From Tautonia plasticadhaerens (GTDB taxonomy: Bacteria; Planctomycetota; Planctomycetia; Isosphaerales; Isosphaeraceae), in the NCBI RefSeq assembly GCF_007752535.1, contig NZ_CP036426.1:6572001-6636000 (forward strand): 64,000 bases of DNA. The letters are read 5' to 3'. Positions 54,048 to 63,686 of the stretch are shown in pieces. The notes under the pieces were generated by a model that saw only the letters and a program-made list of their open reading frames with translations, did no database searches and was not told where the DNA came from. The position numbers were made by a program, and so were the translations under genes. Each line of letters starts with the position of its first letter. The first letter of the stretch is position 1.

Positions 54048-55202
54048 ATGGGCGACGAGACATTCCGGGCGAAGCGGGGCCTCGAGGGCGTCATCTTCGA
54101 CGAGACGTCGATTTCCGAGGTCCTGGTCGAGCAGCGGAAGCTCCTCTACCGGGGATATGCCGTCCCTGACCTCGCCGAGCATTGCTCCTTCGATGAGGTC
54201 GCCTTCTTGCTGTTGCATGGCGATCTACCGAACACGGACGAACGGTCGGGCTTCTGCGACCGGGAGCGGAAGAACAGGGCACTCGACGAGGGTACGCTGG
54301 GGATCCTCCGCGACGCCCCCGACGGGCATCGACCGATGGACGCCCTGCGGACGGCGGTCAGCCATCTTGGGATGACGGCGGAGTTCCGGGGCCCCGAGGA
54401 CGCCGAGGGGCTCCTCCGAAAGTCGGAGCTGCTGCTGGCGAAGCTCCCGACCGTGGTGGCGGCCGATCGCCGCCTCCGCCTCGGCCAGGAGCCGATCGCC
54501 CCGAATCCGGACCTGCCGATGGCGGAGAATTTCTTCTCCATGACATTCGGAGCCGCCCCCGGGCCGGAGTTGGTGAAGGCGTTCGACGCCTCGCTCACGC
54601 TCTATGCCGAGCACGGCTTCAACGCCTCCACCTTCTCGGCGAGGGTCGTCGCTTCGTCGCTCTCGGACCTCTGCTCGGCGATCACGGCCGCGATCGGCTC
54701 GCTCAAAGGCCCCCTGCATGGGGGAGCGAACGAGGCGGTGATGGAGATGATCGGGGAGATCGGGTCGCCCGATCGGGCCCGGGAGTGGGTCCTCGGGGCC
54801 CTGGCCGAACGCCGCAAGATCATGGGCTTCGGCCACCGGGTCTACCGACTCGGTGATTCCCGGGTGCCGACGATGCGACTCTATCGGGACCGGGTCGCCG
54901 AGGCGATCGGGGATGATCGATGGATCAAGATCTCCGACGTCGTCGAGCGTACCGTGGCCGAACGGAAGGGCATCCCGCCGAACCTCGACTTCCCGGCGGG
55001 TCCGACCTATGCACTCTTGGGCTTCGATCCCGGCATGTTCACGCCGATCTTCGCCATGGCCAGGCTGCCCGGCTGGTGCGCCCACGTCATCGAGCAACTG
55101 GCCTCGAATCGGATCGTCCGTCCCCTGGGAGCCTACGTCGGCCCTCCGGAGCGGCCGGTCCTCCCGATCGAGGCGCGATCGGGTCGATCGACGAGGCCGT
55201 GA
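54048..55202 (+). CDS. prpC: 2-methylcitrate synthase / citrate synthase
   Basis: 384 residues. Small bacterial-type citrate synthase with GLEGVIFDETSISEV..YRGYAVPDLAE. The catalytic residues are visible: His in PLHGGANEAVM, His in IMGFGHRVYRLGDSR, Asp in NLDFPAGPTYALLGF. With prpD and prpB upstream it most likely condenses propionyl-CoA with oxaloacetate, though these enzymes often also accept acetyl-CoA. 48 bases after prpB. Confidence 0.88.
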   Translation: MGDETFRAKRGLEGVIFDETSISEVLVEQRKLLYRGYAVPDLAEHCSFDEVAFLLLHGDLPNTDERSGFCDRERKNRALDEGTLGILRDAPDGHRPMDALRTAVSHLGMTAEFRGPEDAEGLLRKSELLLAKLPTVVAADRRLRLGQEPIAPNPDLPMAENFFSMTFGAAPGPELVKAFDASLTLYAEHGFNASTFSARVVASSLSDLCSAITAAIGSLKGPLHGGANEAVMEMIGEIGSPDRAREWVLGALAERRKIMGFGHRVYRLGDSRVPTMRLYRDRVAEAIGDDRWIKISDVVERTVAERKGIPPNLDFPAGPTYALLGFDPGMFTPIFAMARLPGWCAHVIEQLASNRIVRPLGAYVGPPERPVLPIEARSGRSTRP

Positions 55203-55312
55203 GGCGCAAGTCGCCGGGCGGATCCCGGTCTGGACGGGCGACTTCCCTCAGGCCATGATCGAAGCACCCTCTCCCCCCGCCCCGATCCCCTCGTCAAGGG
55301 AGACCGCTCCTC

Positions 55313-56566
55313 ATGTCCCGACCCGACCCGGACCGCACCGATCGCAGATCGTTCCTCCAGGCCGGCGCGATCGCCTCGGCGGCGGCGCTGAGCACCTCGG
55401 CCGCCGGGGCGAATCCCCCCGCCCAGGATCCGCCCGCGGCCGCGCCGGGGGCGACCATCCCGAAGCGGGCCCTGGGCAAGGCCGGCGTCGAAGTCACGAT
55501 GCTCGACCAGGGGGCGATCCGGGGCCCGAGTTATGACCGGATCCTCCGCTACGCCTTTGCCAGCGGGATCCGGATGTTCGACACCGCGAAGGTCTACGGC
55601 ACCGAGCCGAACCTCCGCCGCTGGTTCGAGCAAGATCCCGAGGTCCGCAAGGAGATCTTCCTGATCACCAAGGACATGCCCAAGGCCCCCTCCCAACTGC
55701 TCAGCATGCTCGACGAGCGCCTGGAGGCCCTTGGGACCGACTACATCGACCTGTTCTTCATCCACGGCCTCGGGGACGACCACTCGCTCGATGACGCCGT
55801 GAACATGGTCGTCAGCGACGAGTTCAAGCAGACCGCGGAGGCGATCCGCAAATCGGGCAAGGCCCGGTTCGTCGGCTTCTCGTCCCACCACAAGGACCGC
55901 GCGACGATCATCCAAAAGGCCGCCGAGGCCGGATACGTCGACGCGATCATGCTCCAGTACCGGCCCTGGCTCCCGGCCGACTCCGCACTGAACCGCGCGT
56001 TGGACACCTGCTGGGAGAAGGGCATCGGCCTGATCTCCATGAAGCAGATCGCCGGGCAATTCTTCGGCGACAAGCCGGAAGGCAACATCCTTGATGACGT
56101 CTCCCGCCGGGTCCCGACCCTCAAGGAGCGCAACCTGTCCCCCTTCCAGGGGCTCCTGCACGCCATCTGGTCCGACGAGCGGATCACCAGCGTCTGCTGC
56201 TCGATGCGGAATACCGAGCAGATCCGGGAGAACGTCGACGCCGCCCGCCGTTTCGAGCCGCTCGAGGCCGCCGACCTCGGCCTGCTCCGGGACGCAACCC
56301 TCGCCCACGGACCGACCCTCTGCGCCAACTGCGACGGCCGATGCTCGGATGCCGGCGGCACCAGGGCCGACCTGGGCACCCTGACGCGCTATCTGACCTA
56401 TTACCGTCACCTGGGAGATCGGTCCGAAGCCCGTCGCCAGTACGCCCTGCTCCCGCCCGAGGCCCGCGACTGGTCCGGGGCCGACCTCGATTCGGCCCGA
56501 GCCGCGTGCCCCGAGCGACTCGACTTCGCACGGTTGCTGCCCGGCGTCGATCGCGACCTCGGCTAG
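55313..56566 (+). CDS. Tat-exported aldo/keto reductase
   Basis: 417 residues. The twin-arginine signal TDRRSFLQAGAIASAAALSTSAAGA predicts export. The AKR barrel carries MFDTAKVYG (Asp, Tyr), FLITKDMP (Lys) and LFFIHGLGDD (His), the usual catalytic tetrad. CANCDGRCSDAGG near the C-terminus resembles the Cys-rich tails of planctomycete secreted AKRs. Substrate unknown. It follows the prp genes by 110 bases and may or may not be co-transcribed. Confidence 0.82.
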   Translation: MSRPDPDRTDRRSFLQAGAIASAAALSTSAAGANPPAQDPPAAAPGATIPKRALGKAGVEVTMLDQGAIRGPSYDRILRYAFASGIRMFDTAKVYGTEPNLRRWFEQDPEVRKEIFLITKDMPKAPSQLLSMLDERLEALGTDYIDLFFIHGLGDDHSLDDAVNMVVSDEFKQTAEAIRKSGKARFVGFSSHHKDRATIIQKAAEAGYVDAIMLQYRPWLPADSALNRALDTCWEKGIGLISMKQIAGQFFGDKPEGNILDDVSRRVPTLKERNLSPFQGLLHAIWSDERITSVCCSMRNTEQIRENVDAARRFEPLEAADLGLLRDATLAHGPTLCANCDGRCSDAGGTRADLGTLTRYLTYYRHLGDRSEARRQYALLPPEARDWSGADLDSARAACPERLDFARLLPGVDRDLG

Positions 56567-56737
56567 CGGACAGGGGGGACCAGAGGGTCCCCGACGAAGG
56601 ACGAGCCGTGCCTGCCGGCGATCCCCCCCGGCAGGCATGGCTCCCGGGTTGCGAGGTCCGACGAATTACGGAGACTTGTTCCGAACCGACGGCGACGACG
56701 AGATGAAGCTGTTCGAGCCGGAGCGGAGGGGGTAGAG

Positions 56738-56809
56738 AGGCGCCGCCCGGATTCGAACCGGGGAATAACGGATTTGCAATCCGCTGCCTTACCACTTGGC
56801 TACGGCGCC
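56738..56809 (-). tRNA. tRNA-Cys (GCA)
   Basis: 72 bases on the minus strand. The acceptor GGCGCCG pairs with CGGCGCC, discriminator T. The D-arm contains AGCCAAGTGGTAAGGC, the anticodon arm GCGGATTGCAAATCCG has anticodon GCA, and the T-arm is CCCGGTTCGAATCCGGG. CCA is not encoded. The match to tRNA-Cys is unambiguous. Confidence 0.95.
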
Positions 56810-57065
56810 GGGAGGACCAAATCCTACGTCATCGTTTCGCGAAGATCAAGCGGATCGACGCCGATCGGGACGGGCCCCGAGGACCTGACCGAACACACGG
56901 GAGTCCGGGTCCAGTCGATCGGGAGGACGATCTCCGGGGTGTCGTTTAGAATCTCGGGGCAGATCCGGAATCTGGTGATGCCGCCGTTGGGCCTTCGAAA
57001 CTACGGGGCCGCTTCGATTTCGATGGCTGGGGCGTCCGATCCAGCCGTTTACGACGGAGGCGGAC

Positions 57066-57923
57066 TTGCAGCGTTATGGGACCGTGGCGATCGTCGGGGT
57101 CGGGCTGATCGGGGGTTCGATCGGCATGGCGATCCGGGCCAGAGGGCTCGCGGATCGGGTGATCGGGATCGGCCGGGATACCGACCGGCTGGACGAGGCC
57201 AGGGGACTCGGGGCGATTGATGAAGGGACGACGGACCCCGAAGGGGCCCTGGATGGGGCCGAGGTCGTCGTCGTCTGCACGCCGACCGACCGGATCGCCG
57301 CCGACGTCTGCCGATTCGCCGCGTCGAGTCACCCCGACGTGCTGATCACCGACGTCGGCAGCACCAAGCGGAGGATCGTCGAGGCGGTGGAGGCGGATGA
57401 TCGGGCGAGGGGGGTCTTCGTGGCCGCTCACCCGCTGGCCGGCTCGGAACGACGGGGGGCCGCCGCCGCCCGGTCGGATCTGCTCGACGGCCGTGTCTGC
57501 GTTCTGACGCCGACCGACCGGACCCCGATCGATCGTCGGGATCGCGCGGCCCGATTCTGGTCCTCGATCGGCGGTCGGGTCGTGATGCTCGACCCGGACG
57601 CCCACGACTCCGCCCTGGCCCGGACGAGTCACCTCCCCCATGTCGCCGCCGCGGCGCTGGCGCTCAGCGTGCCTGCCGGGACGATCGAGCTCGCCGCGGG
57701 GGCCTATCGGGACGGAACCCGGGTGGCCGCCTCGGATCCGGACCTCTGGGTGGCCATCTTCAGGGAGAATCCCGAGCACCTGATCGCCGCGCTGGACGAG
57801 TATCGCCGACACCTCGACCGTTTCCGAGAGGCCCTGACCGACGACGACCCGGGCGAATTGAGATCGCTCTGGAGCCGGGCCCGGGCCCTGCGAAGCCGGT
57901 TCAGGGAGCCGGGGTCGCGCTGA
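57066..57923 (+). CDS. tyrA: prephenate dehydrogenase
   Basis: 285 residues, apparently starting with TTG 57066. The NAD(P) site is VAIVGVGLIGGSIGMAIRARG, with VVVCTPTDRIAADV and ITDVGSTKRRIVEAV. FVAAHPLAGSERRG contains the catalytic His, and HLPHVAAAALAL matches the C-terminal helical domain. It oxidatively decarboxylates prephenate to 4-hydroxyphenylpyruvate in tyrosine synthesis. No ACT domain is present. It could be an arogenate enzyme; the sequence does not decide. Confidence 0.88.
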   Translation: MQRYGTVAIVGVGLIGGSIGMAIRARGLADRVIGIGRDTDRLDEARGLGAIDEGTTDPEGALDGAEVVVVCTPTDRIAADVCRFAASSHPDVLITDVGSTKRRIVEAVEADDRARGVFVAAHPLAGSERRGAAAARSDLLDGRVCVLTPTDRTPIDRRDRAARFWSSIGGRVVMLDPDAHDSALARTSHLPHVAAAALALSVPAGTIELAAGAYRDGTRVAASDPDLWVAIFRENPEHLIAALDEYRRHLDRFREALTDDDPGELRSLWSRARALRSRFREPGSR

Positions 57924-58150
57924 TGGATCGGGGGGTTCGGCCCGCCGACCGGCGTGGTCCGGCGACCGGCGGGACTTGGCATCGGCGTCGAGGCCGTGCT
58001 ACCATAAATTCGCCTCGGTTCGCGTCCTGGAAGCTTCGGGCTGCCCGACCGAAATGAGCCGAGACGCGGGATCGGACCGGATCATCGGGCATCGGAATCG
58101 TCGATCGGATCGGAATCGGGTCCTGGATCAGTGGAGGATCACCAAGGATC

Positions 58151-60367
58151 ATGATGGGCTCGCTCTGCCTCCACCCGTTCGTCGTCCTGAGCCTGGTCGT
58201 CGTCCTCACCCAGGCCGAGGGTCCCCAATCCGCCCCGGATGCCGTCCAGGCCGCCCAGGCTCCGCCGCCGATCGATCGGCCCGAACTCTTCGTCCCCAGG
58301 GACCCAAGGACGGCCGAGGAAGTCGAGCAACTGGACGCGACGCGGCGATATGCCGCGGCCCGGGCACTGGAGGCGAACCGGGAGTGGACCGAGGCCGTCG
58401 AACTGCTCGAGCGGGCCCGGCAGTTCGAGCCGGATTCGGTGGCCATCCTCCGACGACTGAGCCGCCTCTATTTCGGGCTCGGCGGGGAGGATCGGATTCC
58501 CAGGGCGGTCGAGACGGGGGAGGCGGCCCTGGAGGCCGACCCCGAGGACCCCGAGACGATCCGCCGGCTCGTCCGGCATTTTCGCACGTCCAACGACCTC
58601 GACGCGGCGGAGTCGATCCTCCGATCGACCCTGGAGAACCCCAAGCTCTCGCCGTTCTCCGTCGCCCGCCTGGTGATCCTGCACGAGTTGGGCAGGCTTT
58701 ACATCGACACGCAGCGATCCGACGAGGCCGTCGAGCCGCTCGACCAACTGGTCCGGGCGCTCGACACCAAGGAAGCGACCCGATTGACTCCGGCACAGGT
58801 CCAGGACATCCTCGGCGAGGACGAATCCGACGCGTACCGGCGATTCGGGGAGACATTCTTCAACTCCGGGCGATACGATCTGGCCATCACCGCCCTGCGT
58901 CGCAGCCTGGCCTACGACCCCGACAGCCAGCAGACCCCCCTCTACCTGGCCCAGGCCCTGCTCCGGGCCGACCGGGCCGCCGAGGCCCTGGAACTGCTGG
59001 GGCCGATCGTCGCCTCTCGTCCCCCCGGCCGGGTGACGTTCGACGTCCTCGCCCAGGTCCTCTCGGCGCTCGGCGAGGACGAGCAAATCATCCCCCGACT
59101 GGAGGACGCGAGCGAGGCCGACCCTTCCAATGTCCTGCTCCGCTACGCGCTGGCCGAGCGCTACGAGGCGAACGGGCGGGATGACGAGGCCCGCCGTCTC
59201 TACCGGGAGATCATCAGCGATCAACCCGACCAGGGCGTGCCTGCGCTGGCGCAGTCGATGCTGGAGCAGGAGAAATACGAGGAGATGCTCCAGCTCTTCG
59301 AGACCGCCCAGTCCCAGCGCGGCGGCCGGATGGCGATCGACCCACAACTCCGGCTCATCGGCACCGACCCGACTCTCGCCGCGGCGGTAATCGAGGTCGG
59401 GATGGAGCTGCTGCGGGCCGATCCCCCCCGGCTCGGCCCTTCGGGGATCGACCTGCTCACCGAGATCGCCTCCCGGGCCGACCTCCCCGGGCCTCGCGTG
59501 GAACTGGATCGCCTAAGCCTGGAACGCGACCCCTCGCCTCAGAATTACCTGGAACTGGCCGACTCGCTCGTCTCCGCGGGCCGACCGGCCGAGGCGGTCG
59601 CCATCTTCGAGGAGATGATCGGGAAGTTCCCCGAACTCGGGCAAGAACCTCAGCTGCTGACCCGGATCGCCGAGCTCCAGCTCGACTCCGGCCGGGTCGA
59701 GGACGCGCTGTCCAACGGACGGAAGCTCCTCGAACAGCGTCCCGACGACCTCCCGGTGATCCAGCTCGTCGGCTATGCGTTGCAGCGGCTGGGCCGCTAC
59801 GATGAGGCGATCGAGCTCTACGACCAGGTCCCCGATCGCTTCGTGGGCGTCCCCGACGCGCTCCGGCTGGCCCGGATCTGGAAGGCCAATGCGCTGGCCT
59901 CATCCGACCGATTCGAGCAGGGGGAGTCGATCCTCCTCGAACTGCTCGAGGAGCAGCCCGACGACCCCTGGATCGCCAACGACCTGGGTTATCTCTGGGC
60001 CGAGCGGGGGATCAAGCTCGATCGGGCCGAGGAGTTGACCCGGACCGCGGTCGAGGCCGACCCCGAGAACAGCGCCTACCTCGACAGCCTCGGCTGGGTC
60101 CTCTACAAGCTGGGCCGACCCGAGGAGGCCTTGCCCCACCTGGAGAAGGCCGTCGGCATCCGTCCTTCCGCGGTCAATCTCGACCACCTCGGGGACGTCT
60201 ATTTCGGGCTCGGCCGAAGTGACGCGGCCCGGGACTGCTGGTCCCGGGCCGCCGAACTCGCCGAGGACGCCGAACCTCCCGACCCATCCCTCGCGGACAT
60301 TCGCGAGAAGCTCCAGGCCCTCGGCGATGCCGACCCGATCGGCGATCCCGTCGATGCCAACCCCTGA
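58151..60367 (+). CDS. secreted TPR-repeat protein
   Basis: 738 residues. The start MMGSLCLHPFVVLSLVVVLTQAEG is a signal peptide. Nearly the whole mature protein is made of tetratricopeptide repeats with the A..A/Y..G...EA pattern, for example RAAEALELLGPIV, GRPAEAVAIFEEMI, GRYDEAIELYDQV and GRPEEALPHLEKAV. The function, probably protein-protein interaction in the periplasm, cannot be narrowed. Confidence 0.8.
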   Translation: MMGSLCLHPFVVLSLVVVLTQAEGPQSAPDAVQAAQAPPPIDRPELFVPRDPRTAEEVEQLDATRRYAAARALEANREWTEAVELLERARQFEPDSVAILRRLSRLYFGLGGEDRIPRAVETGEAALEADPEDPETIRRLVRHFRTSNDLDAAESILRSTLENPKLSPFSVARLVILHELGRLYIDTQRSDEAVEPLDQLVRALDTKEATRLTPAQVQDILGEDESDAYRRFGETFFNSGRYDLAITALRRSLAYDPDSQQTPLYLAQALLRADRAAEALELLGPIVASRPPGRVTFDVLAQVLSALGEDEQIIPRLEDASEADPSNVLLRYALAERYEANGRDDEARRLYREIISDQPDQGVPALAQSMLEQEKYEEMLQLFETAQSQRGGRMAIDPQLRLIGTDPTLAAAVIEVGMELLRADPPRLGPSGIDLLTEIASRADLPGPRVELDRLSLERDPSPQNYLELADSLVSAGRPAEAVAIFEEMIGKFPELGQEPQLLTRIAELQLDSGRVEDALSNGRKLLEQRPDDLPVIQLVGYALQRLGRYDEAIELYDQVPDRFVGVPDALRLARIWKANALASSDRFEQGESILLELLEEQPDDPWIANDLGYLWAERGIKLDRAEELTRTAVEADPENSAYLDSLGWVLYKLGRPEEALPHLEKAVGIRPSAVNLDHLGDVYFGLGRSDAARDCWSRAAELAEDAEPPDPSLADIREKLQALGDADPIGDPVDANP

Positions 60368-60509
60368 CCCGACCCGCTGAAGACCGTCCCTCGCAGCCGC
60401 AGACCCGTCGCCCCCGACGCGAGCCCCGAGGCGAACGGCCGGCCGGCCTTCGCCGGTCGGCTCCGCGGGGAAGCCCGGCGGGCCGCCCGACCCGGAGTCC
60501 GAATCCGAC

Positions 60510-61250
60510 ATGGCAGGCCACTCCCATGCCGCCAACGTGGCGGCCCGCAAGAATTCCGTCGACGCCAAACGCGGCAAGCTCTTCAGCAAACTCTGCCGCG
60601 CGATCTACGTCGCCGCCCGCACGGGCGGGGCCGATCCGGCGATGAACCTCCGCCTGCGATACGCCATCGACAAGGCCAAGGCATTCAGCTGCCCGAAGGA
60701 CAACATCGAGCGGTCGATCAAGAAGGCCACCGGAGAGCTCGGGGCGGAGACCTACGAGGAAGTCATTTATGAGGGCTACGGCCCAGGCGGCGTCGCCGTA
60801 CTCTGCGAGATCCTCACCGACAACCGCAACCGAACCGCCGGCGAGGTCCGTCGCGCCTTCGACATCTGCGGCGGCAATCTCGGCTCGACCGGCTGCGTCA
60901 GCTACCTCTTCGACTACAAGGGCGTCTTCCTCATCGAGGCGACCAAGATCGAGGAGGACCGCCTCATGGAGATTTCCCTGGAGTCCGGGGCCGACGACCT
61001 GAAGCGGGACGGCGACTACTTCGTCGTCACTTGCGACCCCAAGGCCTTCGATGACGTCCAGAAGGCCTTCGAGGGGCACGGGATCCCCACCGAATCGGCC
61101 GAGACGAGTTACATCCCGCAGACGACCGTCGACCTCGACGTCGACAACGGCCGGAGGATGCTCAAGCTCCGGGATCTACTCGACGACAACGACGACGTCC
61201 AGAACATCTACAGCAACGAGAACATCCCCGAAGAGGCCATGGCCTCCTGA
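60510..61250 (+). CDS. yebC: YebC/PmpR-family DNA-binding / translation-associated protein
   Basis: 246 residues with the family start MAGHSHAANVAARKNSVDAKRGKLFSKL, PKDNIERSIKKATGE, YEEVIYEGYGPGGVAVLCEILTDNRNRTA and the later GGNLGSTGCVSYLF. Length and motifs are standard. Members act as DNA-binding regulators or assist ribosomes at difficult sequences. 94 bases upstream of the dapL start. Confidence 0.92.
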   Translation: MAGHSHAANVAARKNSVDAKRGKLFSKLCRAIYVAARTGGADPAMNLRLRYAIDKAKAFSCPKDNIERSIKKATGELGAETYEEVIYEGYGPGGVAVLCEILTDNRNRTAGEVRRAFDICGGNLGSTGCVSYLFDYKGVFLIEATKIEEDRLMEISLESGADDLKRDGDYFVVTCDPKAFDDVQKAFEGHGIPTESAETSYIPQTTVDLDVDNGRRMLKLRDLLDDNDDVQNIYSNENIPEEAMAS

Positions 61251-61344
61251 CGGGTCGACCCCCGAACCGGCCCCGCCAGCGACCCTTGAAGGGACGCGTC
61301 GCCGCGTCTCGATGCCTCCCGTTCCCGCCCCGCGGAAGACCACG

Positions 61345-62514
61345 ATGCCTGCGACCTTCGTCAAATCCGAACGGCTCCGACAGCTCCCGCCCTACCTCTT
61401 CGCCGAGATCGACAGGAAGAAGAAGGCCGCCATCGCCGCCGGGCGCGACGTGATCAATCTCGGCGTCGGCGATCCCGACACGCCGACCCCCGAGGTGATC
61501 GTCCGGAGCCTCCAACGGCACGTCGAGAACCCGAGCTACCACCAGTACGCCCTCGACCAGGGTTCCCCCGAACTCCGGCGCTCGATCGCCTCCTTCTTCT
61601 CCCGACGATACGGTGTCGACCCGGATCCCGAGGGGGAGATCCTGCCGACGATCGGCTCGAAGGAGGCCTTGGCCCACTTCCCCCTGGCCGTGGTCGACCC
61701 CGGTGACGTCGGACTGGTGCCCGACCCCGGCTACCCGGTCTACCGCTCGAGCGTCCGGTTCGCGGGCGGCGAGGCGTTCGTCATGCCATTGAGGCCGGAC
61801 CTCGGCTTCCGGCCCGATCTCGACGCCGTGCCCGCCGACATCTGGAAGCGGGCGAAATTGATGTTCCTCAACTATCCGAATAACCCGACCGCCGGCTCGG
61901 CCGACCTCGCCTTCTTCGAGCGGGTCGTCGACCTGGCCCGGGAACACGGATTCGTCGTCGCCCAGGACGCCGCCTACGGCGAGGTCTACTTCGACGCACC
62001 CCCGCCGAGCATCCTCCAGGTCCCCGGCGCGAAGGACGTGGCCGTCGAGTTCCACAGCCTCTCCAAGACCTTCAATATGACCGGCTGGCGCGTCGGTTTC
62101 GCCGTCGGCGGGGCCCCGCTGATCGCCGCGCTCGCCCAGGTGAAGGCCAACGCCGACTCCGGCATCTTCACCGCCGTCCAGATGGCCGCCGTGACGGCAC
62201 TCGACCAGTACGAGACGATCACCCCGCCGATTCGGACCCTCTACAAGGAACGCCGGGACGTGCTCGTCACCGGCCTCAAGAAGCTCGGCTGGGACGTGCC
62301 GACCCCCGAGGCGACCTTCTACGTCTGGATCCCCTGCCCCGCCGGATACGATTCGTCGAGCACCTGCTCGAAGCTGCTGGAGGAGGCCGCGCTCGTCACC
62401 ACCCCCGGCCTCGGCTTCGGCCAGTCCGGAGACGGATTCTTCCGGATGGCGCTGACGGTCGACTCGCCCCGGCTGGAAGAGGCGGTCGATCGGATCTCCA
62501 AGCTCTCATTCTGA
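61345..62514 (+). CDS. dapL: LL-diaminopimelate aminotransferase
   Basis: 389 residues from ATG 61345 (MPATFVKSERLRQLPPYLF); an in-frame ATG at 61312 is less likely. Class I/II PLP enzyme: NLGVGDPDTPTP, FLNYPNNPTAG, QDAAYGEVYFD and the PLP-lysine in EFHSLSKTFNMTGWRVGF. It converts tetrahydrodipicolinate to LL-diaminopimelate in lysine and cell-wall precursor synthesis. DapL is a usual route in Planctomycetota, although close aminotransferases with other substrates exist. Confidence 0.83.
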   Translation: MPATFVKSERLRQLPPYLFAEIDRKKKAAIAAGRDVINLGVGDPDTPTPEVIVRSLQRHVENPSYHQYALDQGSPELRRSIASFFSRRYGVDPDPEGEILPTIGSKEALAHFPLAVVDPGDVGLVPDPGYPVYRSSVRFAGGEAFVMPLRPDLGFRPDLDAVPADIWKRAKLMFLNYPNNPTAGSADLAFFERVVDLAREHGFVVAQDAAYGEVYFDAPPPSILQVPGAKDVAVEFHSLSKTFNMTGWRVGFAVGGAPLIAALAQVKANADSGIFTAVQMAAVTALDQYETITPPIRTLYKERRDVLVTGLKKLGWDVPTPEATFYVWIPCPAGYDSSSTCSKLLEEAALVTTPGLGFGQSGDGFFRMALTVDSPRLEEAVDRISKLSF

Positions 62515-62534
62515 ATCGGCGGGGGGCGATCGCG

Positions 62535-63584
62535 ATGGGAATGACCCCGGCGTTGATCACCCTCGGCAGCAACCTCGGCGACCGCAGGGCGACGTTCAAA
62601 CGCGCGATCGCCGACCTCGACGCCGCGCCGGGCGTCGTCGTCCGGGCCGTCAGCCGATACCACACGACCGCCCCGGTCGGCGGGCCCGGCGGCCAGGGGG
62701 CGTTCCTGAACGCGGCGGCGGCCCTGGAGGTGACGCTCGATCCCTTCGAATTGCATCGCCTGCTGCTCGAAATCGAGCGACGCGCCGGCCGGGTCCGCGA
62801 GGTCCGATGGGATGCCCGGACGCTCGACCTGGACCTGATCCTCTTCGGCGATCGGATCATCGACTCGCCCGACCTTACGGTCCCCCATCCCCGGTTCGCC
62901 GTCCGCCGGTTCGTCCTCGCCCCGATGGCGAAGGTCGCCCCACACGCCCGCGACCCGATCACGCATCGGACCGTCCGCGAGCTGCTCGCCCAGCTCGACC
63001 GCCGGCCGGGCCTCGTGGCGATCGATCGGGGAGCCGACCCCGGGCTCGCCCGCTCGATCGCCCTCGACGTGGCCGAGCGTCTCGATGCCGGGCCGCCGCT
63101 CGACCTGCATCAGGGCATCTCGGCAGGGGATCGCGACCCGAACGAGCTGACGGACTCCGAACGCTATGAATTGACGCTGGAGCGGCTCGACCGGATCGAG
63201 GCGACGGCCCGGCTGCTCGACGCCGAGCGCACGCGTGTCCGGAAATCCGCACCGTCCTCATGGCTCGTCTCGGATTGCGACCTGTCCCGAGAGCTGGATC
63301 GCGCCTCGATGATCCTCTTCCCCGAGCCTCCCGATGGTCCTACGACGATGGCCGGCAACCCCCGACGACTCTTGATCCGGGCGGCGGAAGTCGCCGGGGC
63401 CATCCAGGGCGCCCCGAGCCCGACCGTCGCCGTAATCCTCGGCTGGGATCGCCCGTATCGAGATCTCGGCGAGAGCAGCCGCGGGGGTGCCCTCCTCGTC
63501 CCCGAATCGGGCGACCGGGAGGGGATCGTCTCCGAGGTCCTCGCCGCCTGCGAGGCATCCCGGTCCGGTTCCGGCTCGGCGTGA
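62535..63584 (+). CDS. folK: HPPK (folate synthesis) with long C-terminal extension
   Basis: 349 residues. Residues 1-165 are 6-hydroxymethyl-7,8-dihydropterin pyrophosphokinase: LITLGSNLGDRRATFKRAIADL, TAPVGGPGGQGAFLNAAAAL, and RWDARTLDLDLILFGDRII with the metal-binding DLDLILF motif. The further 180 residues (ELTDSERYELTLERLDRIE, DRASMILFPEPPDGPTTMAGNPRRLL, VAVILGWDRPYRDLG) have no family I recognise. FolK is normally about 160 residues, so this is a fusion or lineage extension. Confidence 0.87.
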   Translation: MGMTPALITLGSNLGDRRATFKRAIADLDAAPGVVVRAVSRYHTTAPVGGPGGQGAFLNAAAALEVTLDPFELHRLLLEIERRAGRVREVRWDARTLDLDLILFGDRIIDSPDLTVPHPRFAVRRFVLAPMAKVAPHARDPITHRTVRELLAQLDRRPGLVAIDRGADPGLARSIALDVAERLDAGPPLDLHQGISAGDRDPNELTDSERYELTLERLDRIEATARLLDAERTRVRKSAPSSWLVSDCDLSRELDRASMILFPEPPDGPTTMAGNPRRLLIRAAEVAGAIQGAPSPTVAVILGWDRPYRDLGESSRGGALLVPESGDREGIVSEVLAACEASRSGSGSA

Positions 63585-63686
63585 GCGTGCCACCTTGCCC
63601 GGCCTTGGACGCGGCCTTTAGAATTCGCTCACACGGCCGAGCCCCCGCTAGCGGGGCGGCCGTCCCCTCGTGCGAAGGATTCTCCG

